Part shown: piece by piece, positions 13,487 through 22,226 of the stretch
How the letters are laid out: each line of letters begins with the position of its first letter
Numbering within the stretch: the first letter of the stretch is position 1
Source of the DNA: JBBQXK01 sp038251625
GTDB lineage: Bacteria; Pseudomonadota; Alphaproteobacteria; Rhodobacterales; Rhodobacteraceae
Assembly (NCBI GenBank): GCA_038251625.1
Contig: JBBSBE010000057.1
Span: 1-23,602, forward strand
DNA: 23,602 nt
Reading direction: 5' to 3'
Made by a program: the position numbers and the translations under genes
The notes under the pieces: generated by a model
Databases searched by the model: none
What the model saw: the letters and a program-made list of their open reading frames with translations, nothing else
Told to the model about the DNA's origin: nothing

Positions 13487-15778
13487 TCAGTTGGGGTTGT
13501 CGCAGCGGATCGTGACCTGTACCCGGCCCTTGACCGCAGTGGGCCAGCGCAGATTGACAAGGCCGCCGTTGGGTCCCTGCTCGACCTGAACATAGGGAAC
13601 CAACGACTGCGCAATGTTTGCACTATTTGTGATCGCCCCTTCGTGCACGATCGACTGCACGTTCCGCGCCCGCGCCCCGAACGGCAAATAGCCCGCGGCA
13701 TCGACCACCCAGGTATCGGATGCGGTATTTTGGTTGTGCTCGATCATGACCGGCGATTGCGTCGGTTGGGTCACGCCGTTAATCGGGTTTGCCTCGACCA
13801 GCACGTTGCGGAACCGGCTGTAGTCGAGCGTGGCGTAGGTGGTATCCACCGCCTCTACCCGGTCGATCGTGGCATTTACCGTGCGGAACACGTTGTCGCG
13901 CATGGCAAAACCGTTGATGAAATGTCCCGGTCCGTAAGGCGTTACCACCATCCAGCGGAACGATGGCGCCACATCGGTCGCCATGAACGTGTTGCCGGTC
14001 ACCGTCAGCCCCCCATACGAAAACTCGCTGGCGAACTCGGGCGCCGAGTCATGTTCGTTCGTCCATTCAATGAAACAGTTGTCGATGTAGTTCCCCACCA
14101 CAACCGACCGGATGTTGGTCGTCGTAAAGATCAGGCCTGCCCGTCTTACAGCGGCGGTTTGGTCGTCGCCCTGAAAAAAATGATTGCCCATAATGATGTT
14201 TCCCGAGCTTGCAAGCACGGCAAAATGGGCAAACCGCACAATCCGGTTGTTTCGGATCTTGGCGTCGTTCGAGTTCACGTTCAGCGCGATCGTGGTGCGG
14301 TTCTGCGCCGGAACGGGCTGCTCATTGGACAAAAACTGACACGTATCCACCTGCAACCCCTGACAGCCGGTTCCTGTCGAGGTGATGGCGCGATCCTTGG
14401 GCTTGTTGAAGGCACATTCCCGGATCAGGTTCGCCACGCCAGCCGATGGCAGCATAAGCGCGCTGGCGCGACCCTCGCATTCGAAGGCGACAGTGTCGAA
14501 CTCGAACCGACCAAGGTTGGCGAAGCCCGAGAAATCCAGCAGGTACTTGTAGCGATCAAAAGTAAACGTTCGCGTGCCGGCAGCCCCCCAGAGCGGTGCT
14601 GACAGCTCCACCGTTCCGGCACCCACGTTCTTTGAGCGGACATAGACCTCACGCCCGACGCCCGTGCCGCTGACCCGCGCTCCAACCGGTACGTTTGCGA
14701 CATTCGCCACACCGGTAAGCCGTAGGTTGTCTGTGGTGGGTGTATAGGTCGCCACGCTGGTGACAGTCTGCGTATCCCACGCTGTGGACGTTCCCGCCTC
14801 GATCATTCCGTTAGCCAGCACGCGCCGCTGAACCAACGTATCAAGGCCGGCCACTGCCGCCACATCCACCGGCTGGGTCAGGATGATGCGCCGCCCCCGC
14901 AGATCGAGGGTGGAATGATCGGTGAAATAGAAAAGAACCTGCATTGCACGGCGAAAGCCTTCCTGCTCATTCCCGAAGGCGGCTTCGTATGCGTCGATGT
15001 CATAGTTGCGCAGCAAGGCAAGGCGTGCTGACGCTGGCATGGTTACCTTACCCTCGAACCGCACCGGCGCGGTGATCGTCACGCTGGATCCAAGGAAGTA
15101 CGTGCCAGCCGACACCAGCACCCCGCGCCCCTGTGCATCCGCATCAGCTGCGGCAAAGGCGGCCGCATCATCGACCACACCGTTGCCGATGGCGCCATAA
15201 TCGCGGACGTCCACCCAATCCATGAGTTTGCGGTAGAACGCGTCCGTCACATCTTCGATCGTGATGTCGTCAATGCGCACCACACCGCCATTCGGGCCCG
15301 TCAGATCGAGCCCGAAATAGCCGTAGATCGGCTCGGTCCCCCAGACCATGTTTACGCCCTGGCGATTGCCCGTTCCGATGATTGCGCTGACCGTCACCAC
15401 CTCGCCATACGAGGCAAGTGTCACTTCCGGCCCGGTTTGGGGAACACCCGTCACATTGGTGCCGTTGGACCGCCCGGCCCAACCCGCCACCCGCACCGTC
15501 GGCAGATTGCCAGAGATTGCCTTCACCCGCGCCGTCACTCTCAGGTAGAGGCCGGGCTGCATCGGGGTTTGTGCGTAGGATCGAACCTTTTGCGTCGACT
15601 GCGTTTTCTGCAGTTCCAGACAGCCGCTGAAATCCTGATCCGCAGGCACGAACGCGGCATTCGGCTGGTTGGCGTAGCTTGCCGATCCCGGCGTGCCATC
15701 CTCCCGCGACCAGAGGTTCAGCCCGGCCGAAAACGGCGGTGGCATGAGCACGAGCCCGTCGGTGATCGCCTTGTTCAT
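13487..15778 (-). CDS. Right-handed beta-helix protein, GH28-related/pectate-lyase-3 type (763 aa); possible spike
   Basis: The N-terminal ~175 residues (with GLNLWSREDGTPGSASY at 19-35) look like a beta-sandwich, carbohydrate-binding-like module. At 189-230 comes the pectate-lyase-3 entry motif VDVRDYGAIGNGVVDD and a later GTYFLG, followed by long irregular beta-helix repeats, seen as recurring N-N-x-I/V and G-N-x-F/I turns (for example IRNNRI, IMGNHF, VVGNYI, VTGNTF). There is no signal peptide, which fits a phage or gene-transfer-agent structural protein better than a secreted lyase. I recall similar proteins being widespread in Rhodobacterales and think they include the gene-transfer-agent head-spike protein GhsB, but I cannot verify this. 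The ATG at 15778 is chosen because GGCGAGGG lies 9 bases upstream and it starts MNKAITDG; the frame is open 46 codons more. No other phage genes are nearby. Confidence 0.75.
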   Translation of the reverse strand: MNKAITDGLVLMPPPFSAGLNLWSREDGTPGSASYANQPNAAFVPADQDFSGCLELQKTQSTQKVRSYAQTPMQPGLYLRVTARVKAISGNLPTVRVAGWAGRSNGTNVTGVPQTGPEVTLASYGEVVTVSAIIGTGNRQGVNMVWGTEPIYGYFGLDLTGPNGGVVRIDDITIEDVTDAFYRKLMDWVDVRDYGAIGNGVVDDAAAFAAADADAQGRGVLVSAGTYFLGSSVTITAPVRFEGKVTMPASARLALLRNYDIDAYEAAFGNEQEGFRRAMQVLFYFTDHSTLDLRGRRIILTQPVDVAAVAGLDTLVQRRVLANGMIEAGTSTAWDTQTVTSVATYTPTTDNLRLTGVANVANVPVGARVSGTGVGREVYVRSKNVGAGTVELSAPLWGAAGTRTFTFDRYKYLLDFSGFANLGRFEFDTVAFECEGRASALMLPSAGVANLIRECAFNKPKDRAITSTGTGCQGLQVDTCQFLSNEQPVPAQNRTTIALNVNSNDAKIRNNRIVRFAHFAVLASSGNIIMGNHFFQGDDQTAAVRRAGLIFTTTNIRSVVVGNYIDNCFIEWTNEHDSAPEFASEFSYGGLTVTGNTFMATDVAPSFRWMVVTPYGPGHFINGFAMRDNVFRTVNATIDRVEAVDTTYATLDYSRFRNVLVEANPINGVTQPTQSPVMIEHNQNTASDTWVVDAAGYLPFGARARNVQSIVHEGAITNSANIAQSLVPYVQVEQGPNGGLVNLRWPTAVKGRVQVTIRCDNPN

Positions 15779-15855
15779 TTTGTCAAACCCTCGCCTCTGA
15801 CCTGGGGGCGGTACGCCTGTTTTGGGCATGCCGCCGTCACGGCAAGGATTTACGC

Positions 15856-15879
15856 GCCAAGGTTTAAGGCAACCTTGGC
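15856..15879. promoter_or_regulatory. Perfect 9-bp inverted repeat upstream of the beta-helix gene
   Basis: GCCAAGGTT (15856-15864), a 6-base loop and AACCTTGGC (15871-15879), centred about 90 bases before the ATG at 15778. It may be an operator or a stem-loop in the 232-base meaB/beta-helix gap. No T-run follows it on the minus strand, so it is not a typical terminator for meaB. Confidence 0.4.
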
Positions 15880-16010
15880 CCAGCGCTCGGTTGGCTGCCT
15901 TTTGTCGCAACGGCACCGGGGCGACCCGCGATCACGGGGCAACGTCGCAAGTCTTCTGGCCCCTTGTTCGTCGCGCGGCGGGCGGTCGTGCCATAGTCGG
16001 TCAAGGCACA

Positions 16011-17012
16011 TCAACCCGTCAGCGGCGCATCTTTGCCCAAGGAGACCAATCCCAGCACTGCTTCCGCGGCCCGCTCGGGCGAAGCCTCGCCCGCCTCGAC
16101 CGCTGCAGCCATCCGCGCCATCGCGGCGCGCAGGCGGGGTTCGCCCGACAGCGCGGCCAACAACCCTTCGCGTACCTCTGCCTCGAACCAAGCACGCGCT
16201 TGCGCGCCGCGTCGCGCCATCCAATGTCCCTCATTGCGACGCCACTTCGTCAGCGCCTGCATTTCGGCCCAGGCAAGATCCAGCCCCGTCTCCTCTTGCG
16301 CAGAAACAGGCATTGCCTTGGGGAACCCGGCAGGATCCTGTATCCGTCGGCGCAATAACCGCAATGCGCCAGCGTAATCCGCCACCGTGCGAAGCGCGGC
16401 AGGTTTCAAATCGCCGTCCGCCTTGTTCACAAGGATCAGGTCGGCCATCTCCATGATCCCACGCTTCACGCCCTGCAACTCGTCGCCACCACCCGGCGCC
16501 AGCAGCAGCACGAAGATATCCGACAGATCCGCCACTACTGTTTCGGACTGCCCTACCCCCACCGTCTCGATCAGCACGACGTCGAAGCCTGCGGCCTCGC
16601 ACAGGGCAACCGCTTCGCGCGTACGACGCGCTACCCCCCCCAGATGCGTGCGGCTGGGAGAGGGGCGGATAAAGGCGCCGGGAGCCCGCGCCAGCCGGTC
16701 CATCCGCGTCTTGTCGCCGAGGATCGAACCGCCGGTGCGTGCCGAAGACGGGTCCACCGCCAGCACGGCCACCCGCAGGCCCTGCCCGATCAACAGCATC
16801 CCGAACGCCTCGATGAAGGTGGATTTGCCCACACCCGGCGTACCCGACAGCCCGATCCGCAGCGCTTGCCGCCCGGCAGACCGCACCGCCTCGCCCAAGG
16901 TTACGGCCTCTGCCCGGTGGTCGCCGCGCGCGCTTTCCACCAGAGTGATCGCCCGCGCCAACGCCCGCCGGTCGCCCGCGATCACCTTTTCGGCCAGTTC
17001 CGCCGCCTGCAT
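16011..17012 (-). CDS. meaB: MeaB/ArgK-family G3E P-loop GTPase
   Basis: Cytosolic GTPase chaperone that gates and protects adenosylcobalamin-dependent acyl-CoA mutases, mainly methylmalonyl-CoA mutase. The P-loop SGTPGVGKST is at 56-65, the DPSSARTGGSILGDKTRM signature near 88-105, ETVGVGQSE at 149-157 and the guanine-specificity motif NKAD at 196-199. A C-terminal helical dimerisation region follows. With the ATG at 17012 the protein has 333 residues, normal for the family. That start has a strong GGAGG ribosome binding site; an ATG 18 codons upstream does not. No mutase or cobalamin gene is in the window, so it is an isolated copy here. It is divergent from hrpB with a 135-base gap. The MeaB assignment is firm, the partner mutase inferred. 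Confidence 0.93.
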   Translation of the reverse strand: MQAAELAEKVIAGDRRALARAITLVESARGDHRAEAVTLGEAVRSAGRQALRIGLSGTPGVGKSTFIEAFGMLLIGQGLRVAVLAVDPSSARTGGSILGDKTRMDRLARAPGAFIRPSPSRTHLGGVARRTREAVALCEAAGFDVVLIETVGVGQSETVVADLSDIFVLLLAPGGGDELQGVKRGIMEMADLILVNKADGDLKPAALRTVADYAGALRLLRRRIQDPAGFPKAMPVSAQEETGLDLAWAEMQALTKWRRNEGHWMARRGAQARAWFEAEVREGLLAALSGEPRLRAAMARMAAAVEAGEASPERAAEAVLGLVSLGKDAPLTG

Positions 17013-17147
17013 GCCTATCCTCCGGCGGGGAACCGCCCGACGCGTCAAGAACGCACTCAGGATCATGCGATTGTCAACGCTGCGACGCCCATGCCCATAC
17101 GACCGACACTCTGGTATCTGCGCCCCAGCTTAGCGATAAGCGCGTCT

Positions 17148-19574
17148 ATGTTGCCGATTGACGAGGCCCTACCCGATCTGATCGCCGCGCTTGTCCGCAC
17201 GGGACGCGCGGTCCTGCAAGCACCTCCCGGTGCTGGCAAAACCACGCGCGTGCCGCTCGCCATACTCAACGCACACTTGACAGGAGGGCGCATCGTGATG
17301 TTGGAACCCCGGCGCCTGGCCACTCGGGCGGCGGCCGAGCGGATGGCGGAAACGGTGGGCGAACCGGTTGGACGCACCGTTGGCTATCGCATGCGGGGCG
17401 AGGCGCGCGTGTCGCCCGAGACGCGTATAGAGGTGGTGACGGAAGGCATCCTGACCCGCCTGATCCAGCACGACCCCGAGCTTCCTCGCATCGGCGCCTT
17501 GATCTTTGATGAATTCCACGAACGCAGCCTCAATGCAGATTTCGGCCTCGCCCTGGCGCTCGATATCCGCGCGGTGCTGCGCCCGGATCTTCTTATCGTT
17601 GTGATGTCTGCCACGCTCGACGCCGCGCCGGTTGCCGCCTTGATGGACGACGCGCCCGTCATCACATCGCAAGGCCGCACGTTTCCAGTGGAAACGCGCT
17701 GGCTGCCCAGCCCCGTCGCCCGCGAAACCAGGCTCGACCAGTCCATGTCGGCCCTTATCCTTCACGCCCTCGACGAATGTCCCGAAGGCGGCCTTCTGGC
17801 GTTTCTGCCCGGCGAGGGCGAGATCGGGCGGACGGCCGCGCGACTCTCCTCTGCGCTGCCGCACGGCTGCCACCTCCGCCCGCTTTACGGCGCCATGAAT
17901 TTCGCCGCCCAACGCGCGGCCATCACGCCCGAAGTTGCGGGCCGCAAGGTTGTGCTGGCAACGTCCATTGCCGAAACGTCGCTCACTCTGCCCGATATCC
18001 GCGTCGTGGTGGATGGGGGTCGCGCCCGGCGCGCGCGATTTGATCCCGCCTCCGGCATGTCTCAACTGGTGACCGAGCGTGTCACGCGGGCTGAAGCTGA
18101 ACAGCGACGCGGACGGGCGGGTCGCGTGGCCCCGGGCACCTGCTTCCGGCTTTGGACCAAGGGAGAGGAAGGTGCACTTGTCGCCTTCCCCCCACCCGAA
18201 ATTGCGGCGGCTGACCTGGCCTCCCTTGCTCTTGAACTGGCACTTTGGGGGTCAGACGCACTGCGTTTCCTTACCCCGCCGCCCCCGCCCGCACTAGCCG
18301 AGGCGCGTGCGCTTCTGGCAAGCCTTGGCGCGCTGGATGATACCGGGCGGATCACGCCCCATGGCCGCGCCCTTGCCGCACTGCCCTTGCATCCTCGCCT
18401 CGGCCATATGCTGCTCTCTGCCGATGGCAGCCCCGACGCCGCACTACTTGCCGCCCTTCTTGCCGACCGCGATCCCCTGCGCGGGACCCCGCCTGACCTT
18501 GGCCAACGCCTTGCCGCACTGCGGGATCCTGCCCGCTTTGCCACCACTGATCGTGTGGGCATTGACCGGATCCAGACCGAAGCCAGACGCCTTGCCCGCC
18601 TTAGCCCGAAAGGCAATGGAACCCTATCCCCCGGTGCGCTTGCCTCTCTCGCCTATCCGGACCGGATCGGCCTGCGCCGCAAGGGCGATGCGCCGCGATG
18701 GCTTCTGTCAGGCGGCAAAGGTGCTGCGATGGACCCGGGGCTGCCCCTGTCGGATACGCGCCTGATCGTCGCCACCGATCTTGACGGCGATGCACGTGAA
18801 GCGCGGATCAGGCAGGCCGCCCCTCTTGACCGTGCCGACTTCGACGCACTGCATGCCAACCGCACGATTCGGCTGCGCCTGTGCCAGTGGGACGTCCGCG
18901 AAGCCCGGGTGATCGCGCGAGACCGGCTTACCTTTGGTGCTCTGATCCTGGATGATCGTCCGTGGTCCGACGTCCCACCTGATACAATCGCAAGGGCAGC
19001 ACTGGATGGACTGCGCGCTTTGGGCTTGCCTTGGCATCCGGCGGCCCAACGGCTGCGCGCCCGCATCCACCTCGCCCGCTTGCAAGGCGAAGACCTGCCT
19101 GACCCATCCGATGATGCTCTGCTTGCTACGGCCGAAGACTGGCTGCTGCCCTATCTTTCGGGAACACGCACCGCCGCCGATCTCGCGGCGCTGGACCTGA
19201 CCGAAGCCCTGCGTGCCCATGTCGGCTGGCAGAGGATGGAACGGCTTGATCGTCTGTTTCCCTCCCACTACGAAAGTCCGCTCGGACGGCGCCTGCCTAT
19301 CGATTACGATGCCGAAACTCCTGGGATCGAGATCCGCCTGCAGGAACTTTTCGGCGAAACGCGCCATCCCAACGTCGGTACCCAGCCCTTGCGCCTGACC
19401 CTACTGTCGCCGGGTGCAAAGCCTATCGCCGTAACGACCGATCTGCCGGGCTTCTGGCGCGGCGCTTATGCGGAGGTGCGCAAGGACATGCGGGGCCGCT
19501 ATCCCCGCCATCCCTGGCCCGAAGACCCAACTGCCGCCGATCCGACCCTGCGCGCGAAGCCGCGCGGTACCTGA
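17148..19574 (+). CDS. hrpB: ATP-dependent RNA helicase HrpB
   Basis: DEAH-type superfamily 2 helicase of 808 residues, the usual HrpB size. Motif I APPGAGKTT is at 25-33, EPRRLATR (Ia) at 53-60, motif II is the variant DEFH at 121-124, and SAT (III) is at 154-156. The C-terminal helicase half has motif V around ATSIAETSLTLP and motif VI QRRGRAGR. The HrpB-specific C-terminal domain is present, ending in MRGRYPRHPWPEDP. The biological role of HrpB in most bacteria is poorly defined; RNA remodelling is expected. The frame is open 168 codons upstream across the meaB region, but only the ATG at 17148 begins the family's N-terminus. The ribosome binding site is weak. The MFS gene follows after 16 bases. 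Confidence 0.95.
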   Translation: MLPIDEALPDLIAALVRTGRAVLQAPPGAGKTTRVPLAILNAHLTGGRIVMLEPRRLATRAAAERMAETVGEPVGRTVGYRMRGEARVSPETRIEVVTEGILTRLIQHDPELPRIGALIFDEFHERSLNADFGLALALDIRAVLRPDLLIVVMSATLDAAPVAALMDDAPVITSQGRTFPVETRWLPSPVARETRLDQSMSALILHALDECPEGGLLAFLPGEGEIGRTAARLSSALPHGCHLRPLYGAMNFAAQRAAITPEVAGRKVVLATSIAETSLTLPDIRVVVDGGRARRARFDPASGMSQLVTERVTRAEAEQRRGRAGRVAPGTCFRLWTKGEEGALVAFPPPEIAAADLASLALELALWGSDALRFLTPPPPPALAEARALLASLGALDDTGRITPHGRALAALPLHPRLGHMLLSADGSPDAALLAALLADRDPLRGTPPDLGQRLAALRDPARFATTDRVGIDRIQTEARRLARLSPKGNGTLSPGALASLAYPDRIGLRRKGDAPRWLLSGGKGAAMDPGLPLSDTRLIVATDLDGDAREARIRQAAPLDRADFDALHANRTIRLRLCQWDVREARVIARDRLTFGALILDDRPWSDVPPDTIARAALDGLRALGLPWHPAAQRLRARIHLARLQGEDLPDPSDDALLATAEDWLLPYLSGTRTAADLAALDLTEALRAHVGWQRMERLDRLFPSHYESPLGRRLPIDYDAETPGIEIRLQELFGETRHPNVGTQPLRLTLLSPGAKPIAVTTDLPGFWRGAYAEVRKDMRGRYPRHPWPEDPTAADPTLRAKPRGT

Positions 19575-19590
19575 CGTGAAGGGCACCAGA

Positions 19591-20730
19591 ATGACCGGCA
19601 GGGACAAATGGGCAGTGGCGGGCATGTTTTTTGCGAACGGATTTCTGATGGGCGGGTGGGCGCCGCAGGTGCCGCTTCTGCTGCCCCGCCACAGCATCGG
19701 CGAGGCCTCACTGGGCCTTCTAATCCTCGGCCTCGGGATCGGCGCCGTCGGGGCGATGCTTTTCTCCGGTCGCGCCATCGCACGCTGGGGTGCAGCTGCC
19801 TGTCTGCGTGGCTTTGCTCTTGCTGCACTGCCAACGCTGCCCCTCGTCGTCGCGTCGCCTTCGCTTTGGTTGCTGGCGCCCGCCATGGCGCTTTTCGGGG
19901 CGCTGATCGGCTCGATGGACGTGGCGATGAACGCGCAGGCGGTGAACGTCGAGCAGCGCCTGCGTCGCGCGATCATGTCAGCTTCGCACGGATTCTGGAG
20001 CCTTGGTGGCTTTGTTGGGGCTGCGCTCGGCGGGGCGCTGATCGTGCGGATCGGGCCACTTCCCGCAGCGCTGACCTTGGCTGCGATTGCTGGCATCATT
20101 GTTTGTATTGCCTTGCGCCACACCACGGCAGAACCGCCACCGCCGCCGGAGAAAGGCCCCCGCGCGGCCCTGTTGCCCCGCGACGCCCGGCTTTGGATCC
20201 TCGGCCTGATGGCACTCTTCGCGATGGTACCCGAAGGCGCGGTGCTGGATTGGGCCGCGCTCTATCTGACCCGCGAACTGGGGGCCGGAATCGAACACGC
20301 AGGCCTCGCATACGCCTTCTTTGCAGGTACGATGGCCCTGATGCGCTTTGCAGGCGACGCAGTGCGCAACCGTTTCGGTGCGGTGCAGACGCAGCGCATA
20401 TCGGGGCTTATCGGGGCGATCGCGTTTATCGGGGTCGCCGTAGCGCCGAACCCTCTTGTCGCCATCATCTGCTTTGCCATTGCAGGCCTTGGTGTCGCAA
20501 ACCTCGTGCCCGTGATCCTGTCGGCGGCAGGCAACCACCCTGCTCTGTCTTCTGGCACTGCCATCGCAACCGTTGCCATGGTGGGCTACGCAGGGCTTCT
20601 TGTCGCCCCGGCCTCCATTGGCTTTGCGGCCGAGGCGATTGGATTCCGCAGCACGTTTGTGGCCTTGGCACTTTTGCTGGCAATCGTGGGGATGTCAGCG
20701 GCACAGACCGCAGCCGCCGACAGAAATTGA
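19591..20730 (+). CDS. MFS transporter, YbjJ-like (379 aa)
   Basis: An inner-membrane transporter of the major facilitator superfamily with about 12 hydrophobic segments. It has the loop between helices 2 and 3 as GRAIARWG, the charged helix-4/5 region GSMDVAMNAQAVNVEQRLRR, and a central cytoplasmic loop rich in Pro (PPPPPEKGPRA) that divides the two halves. The second half has GDAVRNRFG as its matching loop. The conserved MDVAMNAQ and SASHGFWSLGG segments resemble YbjJ-type and fucose-permease-like proteins; the substrate is unknown. The ATG at 19591 is preceded by GAAGGG 7 bases away, and it lies 16 bases after hrpB, so co-transcription is likely. It ends only 4 bases from the convergent DUF1993 gene. 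Confidence 0.88.
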   Translation: MTGRDKWAVAGMFFANGFLMGGWAPQVPLLLPRHSIGEASLGLLILGLGIGAVGAMLFSGRAIARWGAAACLRGFALAALPTLPLVVASPSLWLLAPAMALFGALIGSMDVAMNAQAVNVEQRLRRAIMSASHGFWSLGGFVGAALGGALIVRIGPLPAALTLAAIAGIIVCIALRHTTAEPPPPPEKGPRAALLPRDARLWILGLMALFAMVPEGAVLDWAALYLTRELGAGIEHAGLAYAFFAGTMALMRFAGDAVRNRFGAVQTQRISGLIGAIAFIGVAVAPNPLVAIICFAIAGLGVANLVPVILSAAGNHPALSSGTAIATVAMVGYAGLLVAPASIGFAAEAIGFRSTFVALALLLAIVGMSAAQTAAADRN

Positions 20731-20734
20731 CCGT

Positions 20735-21223
20735 TCACCCGCCCAGGAAATCAACCTTGCCGATCACTACACCATTGTGGCGCAGAATGTTGTAGGCCGT
20801 CGTCACATGAAAATAGAAATTCGGGACCGCCCAGACCGGCAGATACTGCGCGCCCGTGAAACGAAGTTCGCGCGGGCCCGCCTTGAACGAGATCTGTCGG
20901 TCCTCGGCGCCCTCGAAGGCCGCATCCGGGAACGACGAAAGATATTCCTGCGTCCGCGCGATGCGTGCGCGCAGTTCCTCGAATGTGGTTTCCACATCCT
21001 CATAGCGCGGCTTCTCCGTCCCCGTCAGCCGCGCGGCGGCGGCTTTGGCGGTATCGGTCGCAATCATCACCTGCCGCCCGAAGGGCAGCATGTCGGGAAA
21101 GAGCCGCGACCCGACAAGCACCGCCGGGTCAATCTTGGCCATTGCGCAATGCGTCTCCGCCTTCTCCAGAATGGCCGAAAGGGCTTTCAGGCCGCGCCCG
21201 AACATCGGCATCGGATTTTGCAT
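20735..21223 (-). CDS. DUF1993 family protein (162 aa)
   Basis: A predicted cytosolic helical protein of the DinB-like DUF1993 family. Visible family features are LKALSAILEKAETHCA near the N-terminus, SRLFPDMLPFGRQV, the ATDTAKAAAARLTG helix, and the C-terminal PNFYFHVTTAYNILRHNGV. The function of the family is unknown; two C-terminal His (in FHVT and RHNG) could be metal ligands. The ATG at 21223 lies 1 base after the argF stop codon (TGACATG), with GGGAG inside the end of argF, so it is almost certainly co-translated with argF. The frame is open 21 codons further upstream into argF, but that has no ribosome binding site and does not match the family. Confidence 0.88.
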   Translation of the reverse strand: MQNPMPMFGRGLKALSAILEKAETHCAMAKIDPAVLVGSRLFPDMLPFGRQVMIATDTAKAAAARLTGTEKPRYEDVETTFEELRARIARTQEYLSSFPDAAFEGAEDRQISFKAGPRELRFTGAQYLPVWAVPNFYFHVTTAYNILRHNGVVIGKVDFLGG

Positions 21224-21224
21224 G

Positions 21225-22151
21225 TCAAACTCCCAGGCACCAGCGCATGACGGCCTTTTGCGCGTGCAAACGGTTTTCAGCTTCATCGAAGATCACCGAA
21301 TGGGGTCCGTCCATCACGGCGCTTGTGGCCTCGTCGTTGCGGTGCGCAGGAAGGCAATGCATGAAAAGCGCATCAGACTTTGCCTGCGCCATCAGCGCCT
21401 CGTTCACCTGATAGCCGCGCAACTGGTTGTGGCGCCGCTCCTTCGCGCTTTCGGGATCGTGCATGCTGACCCAGGTATCCGTTACAACCAGATCAGCCCC
21501 CGCAACCGCGCGCCATGGATCACGGTCGATCGTGACAGGACGGCCCTTTGCCGTGCAAAGATCAAGCCAGGCGCGTTCGGGGTCCAGCGTTTCGGGACCG
21601 GTGAAGGTAAGATCAAAGCCGAACTGCGCACTGGCATGGGCGAAACTTGCGAAGACGTTGTTGCCGTCGCCGGACCACACCACCTTGCGCCCGGCAATCG
21701 GCCCACGATGCTCTTCATACGTCATCACATCCGCCATGATCTGGCAGGGATGGGTGCGGTTTGTAAGACCGTTGATGACAGGAACCGTGGCATGCTCGGC
21801 CATCTCCAGCAGCGTCGCCTCCTCATAGGTGCGGATCATGATAAGGTCCACATAGCGGCTGAGAACGCGCGCGGTATCTGCAATCGTCTCGCCGTGGCCA
21901 AGCTGCATTTCCGTACCTGACAGCACCATTGTCTGCCCGCCCATCTGCCGTACCCCCACGTCAAACGACACGCGGGTCCGGGTCGAAGGCTTCTCAAAGA
22001 TCAGCGCAACCATATGCCCGGTCAGTGGCTGTTCATCATCGGGTGCGCCGCGCGGACGACCGTCACGGGCAGCCTTCATCGCGAGGCCAGCGTCGATCAT
22101 GCTTCGCAATTCGGCGGCATCGGTTTTGTGGATATCGAGAAAATGGTTCAT
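21225..22151 (-). CDS. argF: Ornithine carbamoyltransferase
   Basis: Cytosolic arginine-biosynthesis enzyme (EC 2.1.3.3) that makes citrulline from ornithine and carbamoyl phosphate. The carbamoyl-phosphate motif STRTR is at 56-60, HPCQ at 134-137, and the ornithine-side loop HCLPAHR at 265-271. The length of 308 residues is normal for a catabolic/anabolic OTC trimer subunit. It is 75 bases downstream of argD on the same strand, which supports a joint arg operon. The gap holds a short GC-rich hairpin that resembles recurrent intergenic elements of Rhodobacteraceae. The ribosome binding site is modest (AAGAGC). Confidence 0.97.
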   Translation of the reverse strand: MNHFLDIHKTDAAELRSMIDAGLAMKAARDGRPRGAPDDEQPLTGHMVALIFEKPSTRTRVSFDVGVRQMGGQTMVLSGTEMQLGHGETIADTARVLSRYVDLIMIRTYEEATLLEMAEHATVPVINGLTNRTHPCQIMADVMTYEEHRGPIAGRKVVWSGDGNNVFASFAHASAQFGFDLTFTGPETLDPERAWLDLCTAKGRPVTIDRDPWRAVAGADLVVTDTWVSMHDPESAKERRHNQLRGYQVNEALMAQAKSDALFMHCLPAHRNDEATSAVMDGPHSVIFDEAENRLHAQKAVMRWCLGV

Positions 22152-22176
22152 GGCGTCGCTCTTGTATCGGTAGCCT

Positions 22177-22209
22177 GGGGCTTCGTGCCCCCGGACCCCC
22201 GAGGATGTT
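22177..22209. repeat. REP-like intergenic hairpin element in the argD-argF gap
   Basis: GGGGC (22177-22181), loop TTCGT and GCCCC (22187-22191) form a stem, followed by CCGGACCCCCGAGGATG. I recall very similar C-rich elements recurring between genes in Rhodobacter and Paracoccus relatives, but only this one copy is in the window. Confidence 0.4.
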
Positions 22210-22226
22210 TCTAGAACGCGAGAATA

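Noticed and set aside
16644..17147. N-terminal extension of hrpB by 168 codons
   Set aside because: It runs antisense through meaB and is absent from the HrpB family; the ATG at 17148 starts the conserved N-terminus.
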